Positions 7,795 to 16,593 of a DNA stretch of 23,231 nucleotides are shown here, in pieces; position 1 is the stretch's first letter; each line of letters opens with the position of its first letter. The stretch is from Gemmatimonadota bacterium (GTDB lineage: Bacteria > Latescibacterota > UBA2968 > UBA8231). Under the pieces are notes generated by a model that was given only the letters and a program-made list of their open reading frames with translations, had not been told where the DNA came from and did not search any database. The translations under genes were made by a program, and so were the position numbers. Location of the stretch: NCBI GenBank assembly GCA_002712305.1, contig PATE01000107.1, positions 1-23,231 on the forward strand, in the 5' to 3' direction.

Positions 7795-8988
7795 CTAGAG
7801 CGACTCAGTGGCCTTGGCCTGCTCGTTGGACAACGCACCGTAGATATCAAGCAGTCGCCGTGCGACGATGGACTCGGTGTAGTTCTCGATCACGCGTTGC
7901 CGACCGGCATCGCCCATCTGCTGGCGCAGATCATCATCGTCATGCATCCGTGCCACGGCCTGATGTAGCGCTGCCACGTCCTTCAGGGGCGTGAGCAAAC
8001 CGGTTTCACCATCCACCACGACTTCACGGCATCCACGGATGTTGCACGTCACCGTGGGCCGCGCCATCGCTGTGGCTTCCAGCAGAGACTTCGACAAGCC
8101 TTCCCGGTGAGAAGCCAGCACGAACACATCCATCGCCGCATAGAGTGCGGGCATGTCGTTGCGGCCTTGTAGAATCTGGCACCTGTCCTCGATCCCATGA
8201 CGACGGGCCAGTTCGAAGGGATCGACCGCATCGGACTGCTCGGGCTCGAAGAGCCCCACCACGAGAAAACGAACGTTGGCGTGTGTTTTTGCTAGTTGGC
8301 CCGCCATCTCGAAAAACTCCAGATAGCCTTTTTCTTCGACGACGCGCCCTACGGTGCCGACAACGAACTCGTCAGACGACCACCCCAACTCGGTGCGCTT
8401 GGTGTTGCCTACCTCGGGTTGGGCAGCGGGATCGAAATAGGTCTCGTCCACGCCGTTGCCGACATGGTGCAGGCGATCTGCGCATTTGAACCGTCTCTGC
8501 GTCGCGTAACTCAGGTCTTCCTCAGACTGAAACAACAGATGATCTGACCAGAAGGCAGTCCATCGCTCCGCCGCGAGCGCCGCCGCGTGATATAAGCCCC
8601 GTGTCAGATCGTGAAACAGGAAACCATGCACCGTGTGCAGCACGTGTGGTGCGCCAGCCAGCAACGCGATGGGAGGCCCAAGCAGTCCCGCCTTGGGATT
8701 GTGCGTGTGGATGATGTCGTAATCGCCACGACGGATCACGTGATACATGGCGATTGATGTCCGGGCGTCGGTCCAGGGCGAAATCTCTCGCTCAAAGGGC
8801 AGATACCGGACGCTGAATCCCAGATCTGACAGGCCCGATTCGTAGTCGACGCCACCCGCGGCACCTGAGTCGGGCGCGCGACCACAGAGGATGTCGATCT
8901 CGCAACCGGCGGCCAGCAGGTGAGTCAATCGGCGGCGCAGCAGAAGCCAGCATATCCGGTCGGTGGGTACCACGTGGGCAACGCGCAT
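7795..8988 (-). CDS. Glycosyltransferase family 4 protein
   Basis: A 397-residue GT-B fold retaining glycosyltransferase acting at the cytoplasmic membrane face on nucleotide-sugar donors, usually in polysaccharide or glycolipid synthesis. The N-terminal half holds YDIIHTHNPKAGLLG (about 90-104) and HTVHGFLFHD. The C-terminal half holds GTVGRVVEEKGY (211-222), LVVGLFEPE and the donor-binding E-x7-E motif at E296/E304 (HREGLSKSLLEATA). The DIIHTHNPKAG and VHGF pattern is like lipopolysaccharide or capsule transferases of the CapM/PglA type. It begins 16 bases after the TIM-barrel isomerase stop. The acceptor cannot be deduced, and the neighbours are metabolic rather than cell-surface genes. 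Confidence 0.9.
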   Translation of the reverse strand: MRVAHVVPTDRICWLLLRRRLTHLLAAGCEIDILCGRAPDSGAAGGVDYESGLSDLGFSVRYLPFEREISPWTDARTSIAMYHVIRRGDYDIIHTHNPKAGLLGPPIALLAGAPHVLHTVHGFLFHDLTRGLYHAAALAAERWTAFWSDHLLFQSEEDLSYATQRRFKCADRLHHVGNGVDETYFDPAAQPEVGNTKRTELGWSSDEFVVGTVGRVVEEKGYLEFFEMAGQLAKTHANVRFLVVGLFEPEQSDAVDPFELARRHGIEDRCQILQGRNDMPALYAAMDVFVLASHREGLSKSLLEATAMARPTVTCNIRGCREVVVDGETGLLTPLKDVAALHQAVARMHDDDDLRQQMGDAGRQRVIENYTESIVARRLLDIYGALSNEQAKATESL

Positions 8989-9004
8989 CAGGTTGCCTGG
9001 CGCT

Positions 9005-9844
9005 TCACAGCCCCGCCTCGCCCCACACCGACATCAGCGCCCTGGCTGTGGCCTGACAGGCGTCTTCCGCGGACATCTCCTTCACGGTGGTGCTGAAGGG
9101 CTCCACCATGACAGGACCATCGTAGCCGATACGCTTGAGGGCGGTGAGAAATGTGACGATGTCGATCACACCCGTCGCCCCGGGCAACTCCCGTTGGCTG
9201 TCGATCTGGGCATCGACGGACATATCCGGTGCGTCATTCACATGCACATCGACGACCTGTTCGGGATTCAGCCTCTGCAGATGAGTGCTGTCTTCACCCG
9301 CGGTGTACCAGTGCCAGGCGTCGAGAAGGAATCCCACCCTGGGCCCCACAGCGGCACACAGTTCGGCCATCTGATCCATGGAATGGATGAAGGTGTGTTT
9401 GCTGTTTTCACGGCTCTTCAGGGGGCCCACGTACTCCAGCCCCAGATGAATGCCATGGTCATCGAGGATTTCGGCAGCGGGGCGCAGGCGCTCGACGTGG
9501 AAGGCGAAATTCTCCTCGAAGGTGAGTTCGTTCGAAGCGGGGCTGATCCACGTCGCCGTGCGACGCACGCCCAGGTCTGCCGCGACGGCGGCCTGTGATG
9601 CCAGTGCCGCAAGACTCTGCTCGAGATCTTGCTCACCTTGTCGAAACTCGACAGGAAAACCAAAGGCCGACAGACGGACCCCCGTCTCGTCGCAAAGTTC
9701 TCGCACGTGATCGGCACCGAGTTGAACCGCTTCGGCAATACTGAAGTGATAACCGGCAAACCCGTGGCGTGCGGCCAGACGCAGGCCTTCTTCCAGGCTG
9801 GCGACAGAGACGCCGATCGCTCCCGGACTCAGAGACGTGAACAT
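9005..9844 (-). CDS. Sugar phosphate isomerase/epimerase-like TIM-barrel protein
   Basis: A 279-residue protein of the xylose-isomerase-like TIM-barrel superfamily (AP endonuclease family 2 fold). Putative metal ligands are in the expected order: E137 in LGLEYVG, D175 in FLLDAWHWY, H201 in VHVNDAP and E248 in MVEPF, so it looks catalytically competent. Members interconvert keto and aldo sugars, inositol derivatives or hydroxypyruvate; the substrate here is unknown. ATG at 9844 has a GAGGGG ribosome site about 8 bases upstream. It follows the dehydrogenase gene by 82 bases and precedes the glycosyltransferase by 16. The pairing with a 2-hydroxyacid dehydrogenase suggests sugar or sugar-acid catabolism (inference). 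Confidence 0.87.
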   Translation of the reverse strand: MFTSLSPGAIGVSVASLEEGLRLAARHGFAGYHFSIAEAVQLGADHVRELCDETGVRLSAFGFPVEFRQGEQDLEQSLAALASQAAVAADLGVRRTATWISPASNELTFEENFAFHVERLRPAAEILDDHGIHLGLEYVGPLKSRENSKHTFIHSMDQMAELCAAVGPRVGFLLDAWHWYTAGEDSTHLQRLNPEQVVDVHVNDAPDMSVDAQIDSQRELPGATGVIDIVTFLTALKRIGYDGPVMVEPFSTTVKEMSAEDACQATARALMSVWGEAGL

Positions 9845-9926
9845 GGTCTACCCCTCAACCCAGATCCCGTGGCTGCGAAAAAACCGAACTTGTCTGTGCG
9901 AAACGCGTCCTACGCACTCGAGCATA

Positions 9927-10895
9927 CTAGACTGCAACATTGTTCTGCGGGCGACCCTCGAGAAAGGCGATGACATTGTCTACGGCACCCCCGTTGAGCA
10001 GGTCCACTCCCTCGGGCGTCTGATCGGCGGCGTGAGGAGTCATCACGACCTGCTCGCAATCGCTGATCGGATGAGCCTCGACAAAGGGCTCGTCGGGAAA
10101 CACGTCCAACCCGGCACCGGCCAACTGTCCTTTCTGCAGCGAATCAGCCAATGCATCGAGATCCACGACAGGTCCCCGGGCGCCATTCAGCAGCACCGCG
10201 TCGTCCTTCATCACGGCCAGCTCCTGTTGGCCGATGAGGCCTCGTGTATCCTCGGTCAACGCCACGTGAAGGCTGATATAGTCACTTTGCTGCAGAAGTT
10301 CGGACAACGTGTCCACGAATCGAACACCGAGTTGGCTGGCTCGCTCAGGTGTTGGATTGAAGGTCCATGCGATCACGTCCATCCCCATGGCCCGGCCAAG
10401 GCGCGCCATCTCTGCGCCGATGTTCCCGGTGCCGACGATGCCCAGCGTCTTACCCTGAACGCCGAGGTTCATTCTTCGCGTCCACCGCTGCTCACGGATC
10501 TCGGCGGTCTGAAAAGCGGCACGCTTGGCGACCGTGAACAAGAGACCAAACATGTGTTCGGCCACCACCGGTGCTGTTCGTCCGGGCTGATTGGATACGA
10601 CAATACCGAGTTCAGCGGCCGTCTTCAGATCGATCATATCCGTGCCGATGGAACAAGTGGTGATCATGCGTAGATCGGGCAGTGCACGCAGTTCCTCGTC
10701 GCGCCAGGTCACCGATCCGCGTGAATTGATGACCACCTGGCAGCCTGCTGCACGTTGAATCTGGTCTTGTTTCGATGCGGGACGATCCGCATGGATGACC
10801 ACTTCGCCGTAGGACTGCAATCGGTCGAGTTGAGGCGATCCTGCGATCTGTGGAGGATCATCGCCTGGGACGAGAATACGTACGGAATCTGACAT
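9927..10895 (-). CDS. D-isomer specific 2-hydroxyacid dehydrogenase
   Basis: A 322-residue NAD(P)-dependent dehydrogenase that reduces 2-keto acids (glyoxylate, hydroxypyruvate, phosphohydroxypyruvate and similar). Key residues: SIGTDMIDL near 82-90, the Rossmann motif GTGNIG at 155-160, and the catalytic triad R240 (NGARG), E269 (FPDEP) and H288 (MTPHAAD). I start at ATG 10895 (MSDSVRILVPG). The frame is open further upstream to 11045, but those 50 residues lack family similarity and would run through the divergent gene's start region. It lacks the regulatory ACT domain of long SerA proteins, so glyoxylate/hydroxypyruvate reductase-like activity is more likely than serine synthesis. The exact substrate is unresolved. 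Confidence 0.9.
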   Translation of the reverse strand: MSDSVRILVPGDDPPQIAGSPQLDRLQSYGEVVIHADRPASKQDQIQRAAGCQVVINSRGSVTWRDEELRALPDLRMITTCSIGTDMIDLKTAAELGIVVSNQPGRTAPVVAEHMFGLLFTVAKRAAFQTAEIREQRWTRRMNLGVQGKTLGIVGTGNIGAEMARLGRAMGMDVIAWTFNPTPERASQLGVRFVDTLSELLQQSDYISLHVALTEDTRGLIGQQELAVMKDDAVLLNGARGPVVDLDALADSLQKGQLAGAGLDVFPDEPFVEAHPISDCEQVVMTPHAADQTPEGVDLLNGGAVDNVIAFLEGRPQNNVAV

Positions 10896-11035
10896 GAAGG
10901 TTGTCTCAACAGAGAGCGGATTGAAGGGAGTTGCCGGTCCATCTACCTTGTCTGCGGCAGTTCGGTAATAGAGCCCCATCTTCGCCAATCTGTCAAAGAC
11001 CGGTCTGACCGTCCTTGACCCCGAAAGGCATCGCC
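10896..11035. promoter_or_regulatory. Divergent intergenic region with a 10-bp palindrome
   Basis: This stretch lies between the divergent dehydrogenase and TIM-barrel genes. It contains a perfect palindrome AGACCGGTCT at 10997-11006, a possible operator. No convincing -35/-10 pair was recognised on either strand. The palindrome is short enough to occur by chance. Confidence 0.25.
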
Positions 11036-11878
11036 GTGGATCCATTGCTGAATACGATCATGCTCGAACCGAACCGATGGACGGCTGAGAAGCGACTCAG
11101 TTGGCCCTTGATCGACCTGCTGGAACCCGTGCAATTGGCGGGGTTCCACCAGATCGAGATCTGGCAGTATCACATCAGTGATCTGAATGATGGCGAAGTC
11201 GAAGATCTGCGGGCCCGGCAGGAGCAGTTGGGCATGCAGACGATTGCCGTCGGTGCTTATCCGCAGTTTCACCATCAGGATGGCGAGGCCGAGACCTATG
11301 CCGCTGAGTTGGAACGAACCGTCGAGGTCAGTGCCGCCATGGGTGCCAATGTCTTCAAGATCTTTCCCGGCCGCGTGGCCAGTGCGGATGCGGATGCCGG
11401 TGTGCGCGAGCGAACCCTGCAACGATTGCGGGCCTTGGCTGGCAATGTGAGCGAACATGGGATGATCCTGACCCTCGAGACGCACGGCGGAACACTGTGT
11501 GACACACCCGCCAGCACCCAGCAGCTCTTAGCGGAGCTGTCGGACGTAGAAAATCTTGCGATCTGCTTTCAGCCCTATGTGGAGCATGACACGGAATCGA
11601 CGACCGACTTCTACGACAGCATCGCTCACCGTGTCCATCATCTCCATCTGCAGAACAGACTCAGTGCAGAGCGACAGACGGTGTGTCTGGAAGACGGAGA
11701 CTGGGTGGACTACTCGAGGCTGCTTCCTCACATCCGGGATACGGGCTTCGAAGGAATCGCCTGCATCGAGTTCACGGCGGGGATCACCCCACCCGAGGGT
11801 CAGACCTTCTCCCTCGATGAGGTGATCGGCAATGCGGTGACCGATCGAGAGTTTACCAAGAAGGTCTGGACCGGTTGA
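11036..11878 (+). CDS. Sugar phosphate isomerase/epimerase-like TIM-barrel protein (second copy type)
   Basis: A 280-residue protein of the same xylose-isomerase-like superfamily as the gene at 9005-9844, but only distantly similar. Likely ligand positions are E148 (LTLETHGG), H204 (LHLQNR) and E245 (CIEFTAG). At the usual Asp position there is Gln179 in ICFQPYVEHD, so metal binding may be altered. The start is chosen as GTG 11036, because GAAAGG lies about 8 bases upstream; TTG 11015 and ATG 11060 are in-frame alternatives. It is divergent from the dehydrogenase, so the two may share a regulatory region. A role in carbohydrate metabolism is inferred from the fold only. Confidence 0.82.
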   Translation: MDPLLNTIMLEPNRWTAEKRLSWPLIDLLEPVQLAGFHQIEIWQYHISDLNDGEVEDLRARQEQLGMQTIAVGAYPQFHHQDGEAETYAAELERTVEVSAAMGANVFKIFPGRVASADADAGVRERTLQRLRALAGNVSEHGMILTLETHGGTLCDTPASTQQLLAELSDVENLAICFQPYVEHDTESTTDFYDSIAHRVHHLHLQNRLSAERQTVCLEDGDWVDYSRLLPHIRDTGFEGIACIEFTAGITPPEGQTFSLDEVIGNAVTDREFTKKVWTG

Positions 11879-11924
11879 CGAGCCGGTAGAGGCCGACGAC
11901 CGCCTGAATATCCAAGTCCATACG

Positions 11925-11952
11925 TTGACTTATCTGGTTGTGCCCGTATGTT
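11925..11952 (+). promoter_or_regulatory. Sigma-70-like promoter of ppk1
   Basis: TTGACT (11925-11930), a 16-base spacer and TATGTT (11947-11952) lie 36 bases before the ppk1 start in the 110-base gap after the isomerase gene. Five of six -35 positions match consensus. The placement suggests ppk1 and the following nucleotidyltransferase have their own transcript. Confidence 0.5.
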
Positions 11953-11988
11953 TTACAGGCTTTCTCTCCCCCTACGCCGTGAGGCCCC

Positions 11989-14115
11989 GTGACCACCGAT
12001 CTGTCCCGTCCTGAGTACTACATCAATCGCGAACTCTCCTGGTTGGACTTCAACCGCAGAGTCCTCGAAGAGGCCCAGGACGACCGCAATCCGCTGTTGG
12101 AACGGGTAAAGTTCCTCGGCATCGTCGCCAACAATCTGGACGAGTTTTTCGAGGTTCGTGTTGCGGGGTTGCTGCAGATCCGTGAGAGTGGCGGCGGTCC
12201 CACCGGCCCGGATGGGCTCACGCCGAATGAGCAGTTGAAGGCCATTGGGCGAGCCGCCCACGCACAGGTCGACGCTCAGTATTCATGCTGGAACGATGAT
12301 CTGCTCCCCGCATTGGCCGCCGAGAAGATCCATCTGTGGGAAGTGGATCAGTTGCAAGGCGAGCACCTCGCCTTCATTCGCCGCTATTGGCGAGGCGAGC
12401 TTGAACCGATCCTGACACCGATCGTCATCGACCCTGCTCACCCCTTTCCCCGTGTTCTCAACAAAGCCCTCTGTATTGGTGTGCTCCTCGAACAGGATGG
12501 GCAGACCGCCGTGGGTGTCGTCACCGTGCCGCGCGTGCTGCCGCGTATCCTGCGACTGCCAGATCTCGACGATGGCTCGGTGCACCTGGTCACCCTGGCA
12601 GGGATCGTCGAACACCAGATCAGTGAGCTTTTTGAGGGCTATGCCGTCACGGGCCATGGCGCCTTCCGGGTCACCCGCAATGGCGAACTTTTCGTGAACG
12701 AGGAAGAGGCGGACAATCTCCTCGAAGAGATCGAAGAGTCCCTGGAGAAGCGGCGCAAGGGAGACGTGGTTCGCCTCGAGATCGATCAAGGAGCCCCTGA
12801 ACGTCTGGTGAGTTTCCTCAGCCGGCAGTTCGCCATCGTCAAGGATCAGGTGTACTACGCCCACGGCCCGGTCAATCTCAACCGGATCTTCGCCATCTAC
12901 GGTCAATCACCTCGCCCAGACTTGAAGGATCGACCCTTTACGCAGGTCGAAGTGAGTCTCCCGGAGAAGGCCGACACCTTTTTTGAAACCATCCGCCGAC
13001 GTGATGTCGTGCTTCATCACCCGTACGAATCCTTCAGTACAGTCATCGACTTCATCGACAGGGCCGCATCCGATCCGCGAGTGTTGGCGATCAAACAGAC
13101 CTTGTACCGAACGGGTGAAGATTCGCACGTCGTACAGGCCCTCATCTCAGCATCTGAGCGTGGCAAAGAGGTGACGGCCCTCGTGGAGCTGAAAGCCCGT
13201 TTCGACGAAGCTTCGAACATCGAATGGGCAAAGCAGTTGGAGGAAAGCGGCGTCCATGTCGTGTATGGACTGTTGGGCATGAAGACCCACTGCAAGCTGT
13301 CCATGCTCGTGCGACGAGACGAGGACCGTCTTAGGCGATACGTCCACCTCGGCACAGGCAACTACAATCACACGACGGCTCGGCTGTACACCGACATCGG
13401 TCTGCTGACGGCGCGCGAAGAGATCACCCGCGAGGTGGCGGAGGTCTTCAACATGCTGACAGCACGATCGGAGGAGACCTTCCGGCAGTTGCTGGTGGCT
13501 CCAACGACGCTGATGAATGGCATGCTAAGGAGAATCGAGCGCGAGACCGAACACGCGCGGGCGGGCAGACCTGCAACGATTATCGCGAAGATGAACGGTC
13601 TTACCGATCCCAAGATCATCAAGGCCTTGTATCACGCATCGATGGCGGGGGTCGAGATCGATCTGATTGTGCGCGGCGTGTGTCGACTGCGACCGGGCAT
13701 GCTCGGAATCAGCGAACGCATTCGGGTAGTCAGCATCATCGGCCGATTCCTCGAGCATAGTCGTCTGTACTACTTCGCCAATGGTGGGAATCCTGAGCTG
13801 TGGGCGGGAAGTGCCGATTGGATGAGCCGCAACCTGCGCAATCGGGTAGAGGTGATCTTTCCGATCGAGGATGAGATCATCCGGAACAGGCTCGTCCTGT
13901 TCCTGCAGTTGTGTCTGGCGGATCGGATCAAGGCACGGGCTTGCGGGGCGGATGGTCGATATATGCGGCTCGAAGCGATGGACGGTGAACCTGCCCTGAA
14001 CATGCAGGACACCCTCATGGCCATGGCGCAGGGCGCCAACCCTCCTGAGAATCTGCCGCCCCTGCCGGGTTGGCCCACTGCGGCCCTCGACGGCGACAGG
14101 GCCAGGCGGGCTTGA
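11989..14115 (+). CDS. ppk1: Polyphosphate kinase 1
   Basis: PPK1 reversibly polymerises the gamma phosphate of ATP into inorganic polyphosphate, usually at the inner membrane face. The 708-residue length is typical. The N-terminal domain opens with YYINRELSWLDFNRRVLEEA (10-29) and NNLDEFFEVRVAG (48-60). The two phospholipase-D-like catalytic domains hold the autophosphorylated histidine H434 in KTHCKLSML and the second histidine H590 in LEHSRLYYF, at the same places as E. coli H435 and H592. Also seen are LVELKARFDEASNI (398-411), HLGTGNYNHTTARLYTD (453-469) and the late GSADWMSRNL. The start is GTG 11989, with GAGG 5 bases upstream. The nucleotidyltransferase gene follows after two bases, so the pair is almost certainly co-transcribed. 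Confidence 0.97.
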   Translation: MTTDLSRPEYYINRELSWLDFNRRVLEEAQDDRNPLLERVKFLGIVANNLDEFFEVRVAGLLQIRESGGGPTGPDGLTPNEQLKAIGRAAHAQVDAQYSCWNDDLLPALAAEKIHLWEVDQLQGEHLAFIRRYWRGELEPILTPIVIDPAHPFPRVLNKALCIGVLLEQDGQTAVGVVTVPRVLPRILRLPDLDDGSVHLVTLAGIVEHQISELFEGYAVTGHGAFRVTRNGELFVNEEEADNLLEEIEESLEKRRKGDVVRLEIDQGAPERLVSFLSRQFAIVKDQVYYAHGPVNLNRIFAIYGQSPRPDLKDRPFTQVEVSLPEKADTFFETIRRRDVVLHHPYESFSTVIDFIDRAASDPRVLAIKQTLYRTGEDSHVVQALISASERGKEVTALVELKARFDEASNIEWAKQLEESGVHVVYGLLGMKTHCKLSMLVRRDEDRLRRYVHLGTGNYNHTTARLYTDIGLLTAREEITREVAEVFNMLTARSEETFRQLLVAPTTLMNGMLRRIERETEHARAGRPATIIAKMNGLTDPKIIKALYHASMAGVEIDLIVRGVCRLRPGMLGISERIRVVSIIGRFLEHSRLYYFANGGNPELWAGSADWMSRNLRNRVEVIFPIEDEIIRNRLVLFLQLCLADRIKARACGADGRYMRLEAMDGEPALNMQDTLMAMAQGANPPENLPPLPGWPTAALDGDRARRA

Positions 14116-14117
14116 AC

Positions 14118-15623
14118 GTGGCAGCTGCCGACACGCGCGCTCTGCTCGACCAGCTTCAACGCCCTCTGACCGACAACCCACGCCTGGGTATCGTCCTGGC
14201 CGCAGGACATGGCAAGCGGATCCGCTCTGCCACATCCAAGATGCTGCACGAAATCTGGGGACGACCTTCGGTTCAACGCGTGGCGGATGCCGTTTCGGCG
14301 GGCGTGGACAGTCCGAATCAGGTGATCGTAGTCGGCATCAAGGGTGAGGAGGTAGCGCGCACACTCGACGCCTGTCCGGGACGGCGTTTCGCCTATCAGG
14401 AGAATCCGGTACTTGGACTTCCTGGTGGGACGGGGGATGCTGTCCGGGTCGCTCTCGAGCATTTCGATGCCGAAGATCGGACGGTGTATGTCTTTCCTGG
14501 CGACATGGCTCTTCTCACCCAGCGCGTTGTGGCCCAGTTCAGACAGGATTTCGAAGCGCAGGACTGCGACATGATGGTGCTCACGGGTCTGTACGACGGC
14601 ACGCCGGAGACCAACTACTACGGCCGGATTGTGCGCGTGCCGGATGTGGATGCCCAGGGCGATTCGACGGGCGCCGATGTGGGGCGCGTGATCGCGATCA
14701 AGGAACACAAGGACATCCTCGGTCTACCTGCCGATGGTGGTGAAACTCTGCAGTACAAGGGCCGGGACTTCACCTTCACGCGAGACGAGTTGCTGCGAAT
14801 CAACGAGATCAACACCCTCGTTGTCGCCTTTCGCGAGCGGGCCCTGCGAGAGCACATCGGCTCCATGGATACGGACAACGTTCAAGGCGAGCTGATGCTC
14901 ACGGACCTGGTCGAGATATTCAATCGCCACGCCTTGATCGTTCGCGCCGTTCCCGCCGTCAGCGAAGAGGACATCCTCGGCTTCAATGTGAAGAGTGTCT
15001 GGCGACAGATGGAGTCCATCGCCACACGTCGCTCCTACGAACGGCTGATGGATATCGTGACCGTCGTCGACGAAGATGATTTCTATCTCGACGACGATGT
15101 CATCGACCAGATCATCGCCCTCGACGAGGAACAGGGTCCCCTCGATATCGTCATTGGCAAGGGAGTACAGGTGGGCAGGGGCATCCGGCTGGCACCCAAG
15201 GTGCATCTTGGAGATCGCTGCCGATTGTCAGGATCTATCGTATTCGAGCAGGGCGTTCACATCGGCCCCGGTGTCGAATTGAGCACCTATCCCGGGCAGA
15301 CCATGGTCCTGAGATGTGACTCGCAGGTTCTTGCCCGCAGCGTGTTGAAGGGAAATCTGGAGTTGGGCGCCGGCAGTCGCGTCGAATCTGGCGTGTTGAT
15401 GACCGGCAGCAATGAGCACCCGATGCGGGTTGGAAAGGGCGTGACCATCAAGGGCACGAGCTACCTGTATGGCTGCCGGGTCGATGATGATATCACGATC
15501 GAGCATTCGGTGATCAAGAGTCGTCACGTGCATCGTGTCATGCGTCGTGATGGCTCAGTACAACCTGTTCGATACGTGCTGCCACCGCCGGAAGGCCTGG
15601 ATTCGATCGCCCCCCTGTCATAG
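14118..15623 (+). CDS. GlmU-like sugar nucleotidyltransferase with left-handed beta-helix domain
   Basis: A 501-residue two-domain protein. The N-terminal nucleotidyltransferase domain has VLAAGHGKRIRS (26-37), LGLPGGTGDAV (99-109), the metal-binding Asp of FPGDM (129) and NEINT at 229-233, close to the GlmU pyrophosphorylase pattern. A 40-residue acidic linker (about 314-345, rich in D and E) leads to a left-handed beta-helix made of hexapeptide-like turns (about 345-470). The usual acetyl-CoA site of GlmU is not recognisable, so it may be a single-activity pyrophosphorylase for UDP-GlcNAc or another sugar. GTG 14118 is chosen because it follows the ppk1 stop with GGCGGG upstream; an open extension to 14070 lies inside ppk1. 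It converges on the acetamidase gene. Confidence 0.85.
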   Translation: MAAADTRALLDQLQRPLTDNPRLGIVLAAGHGKRIRSATSKMLHEIWGRPSVQRVADAVSAGVDSPNQVIVVGIKGEEVARTLDACPGRRFAYQENPVLGLPGGTGDAVRVALEHFDAEDRTVYVFPGDMALLTQRVVAQFRQDFEAQDCDMMVLTGLYDGTPETNYYGRIVRVPDVDAQGDSTGADVGRVIAIKEHKDILGLPADGGETLQYKGRDFTFTRDELLRINEINTLVVAFRERALREHIGSMDTDNVQGELMLTDLVEIFNRHALIVRAVPAVSEEDILGFNVKSVWRQMESIATRRSYERLMDIVTVVDEDDFYLDDDVIDQIIALDEEQGPLDIVIGKGVQVGRGIRLAPKVHLGDRCRLSGSIVFEQGVHIGPGVELSTYPGQTMVLRCDSQVLARSVLKGNLELGAGSRVESGVLMTGSNEHPMRVGKGVTIKGTSYLYGCRVDDDITIEHSVIKSRHVHRVMRRDGSVQPVRYVLPPPEGLDSIAPLS

Positions 15624-15639
15624 GCGTTATGTAGGTGTC

Positions 15640-16593
15640 TTAGGCGTCGCGGAGAGCGTCGACCTGGTCCCGTCTGATCTTGCAGACCATGGTGTAGGCA
15701 GGATCGAAGACGTTCCCCAGATCGTATTCGACGCACTGCCCAAGCAGATGGTGCGCCGTTCGTGAATCGAGACCGATTTCCTCGCTCGTTAGCCAGGACA
15801 GCATCTCCGTGGTCGCGTGCTGTACACACTGATCCAAGGGACGAGCATTTCCCACGGCCATCATCCATGTGTCATCCAGTGCTCGTGGCCAGCCAATGCG
15901 TCGTCCCTTGATTAGTTCCACCTTGAAACGCACGGCGAAAGAGATCTCCACACCGGTGCCGACGATCTCACCGTCGCCCTGGGTGGCGTGCCCATCGCCA
16001 AGATGAAACAGAGCCCCTGGCGCAAACACAGGGAACTGCACCTGCGTCCCCTGGCGGAATCCACGGTAGTCCATGTTGCCACCGTGCGTCGATGACGTGG
16101 CCGTCGAAATCGCTTGCCCCCCTGCAGGACCGACCCCGAAACAACCGACCATCGGATCCAGTGCGATGGGTGTTCGAGTCATGGGGCCATCGCCGGTGGC
16201 CAACTGCACGGTGCCCGCCTCCAGATCGACATTCCAGCGGAATGACGGGCGCGCATCGTCGTCGAATTGGGGCTTGGGATTGTCGTGAAACTCGGGAGTG
16301 AAGCCGGGCTCCAGTACGTTGGCGGCGACCTGTCCACCCGTCCAGCCCCACGGTCGATTGGGCGTGAGTTCCTCCAGATGAACGATGAGCGTGTCCCCCT
16401 CTTCGGCACCACGGACGAAGAAGGGCCCCGTCATCGGGTTTCCTCTGGGCGTCACTCGCTCACCGGTTTGATCGCGCCCACGCGCATCGACCGTCGTGGT
16501 AGCGACCGTGTCGCCGGAATCGATCTCGAGGACAGGGTCGTGCCAACCGATGGTCGTGTGGTAATGGTCCGGTGTGAAATCGTGATGGGCCAT
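15640..16593 (-). CDS. Acetamidase/formamidase family protein
   Basis: A 317-residue FmdA/AmdA-family amidase, hydrolysing short amides such as formamide or acetamide to ammonia and the acid. Family marks: PVLEIDSGDTVATTTVDA near the N-terminus, GPFFVRGAEEGDTLIVH, GCFGVGPAG, SSTHGGNMDYR and LFHLGDGHATQGDGE, the last being the classic GDxHAxQGDGE metal-site region. I start at ATG 16593 (MAHHDF). The frame is open to 16866, but that extension is antisense-like arginine-rich sequence overlapping the oxidoreductase gene. ATG overlaps the upstream stop (TGATG), with GGGGGCTCC as ribosome site. Coupling to a sugar oxidoreductase is unusual, and the natural amide is unknown. Confidence 0.93.
   Translation of the reverse strand: MAHHDFTPDHYHTTIGWHDPVLEIDSGDTVATTTVDARGRDQTGERVTPRGNPMTGPFFVRGAEEGDTLIVHLEELTPNRPWGWTGGQVAANVLEPGFTPEFHDNPKPQFDDDARPSFRWNVDLEAGTVQLATGDGPMTRTPIALDPMVGCFGVGPAGGQAISTATSSTHGGNMDYRGFRQGTQVQFPVFAPGALFHLGDGHATQGDGEIVGTGVEISFAVRFKVELIKGRRIGWPRALDDTWMMAVGNARPLDQCVQHATTEMLSWLTSEEIGLDSRTAHHLLGQCVEYDLGNVFDPAYTMVCKIRRDQVDALRDA

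Noticed and set aside
10896-11045. Upstream extension of the 2-hydroxyacid dehydrogenase by 50 codons
   Set aside because: No family similarity before MSDSVRILVPG, and the extension would cover the divergent promoter region and the start of the isomerase gene.
13770-14708. 312-codon open frame on the minus strand
   Set aside because: Antisense to the end of ppk1 and the start of the GlmU-like gene; no motif was seen.
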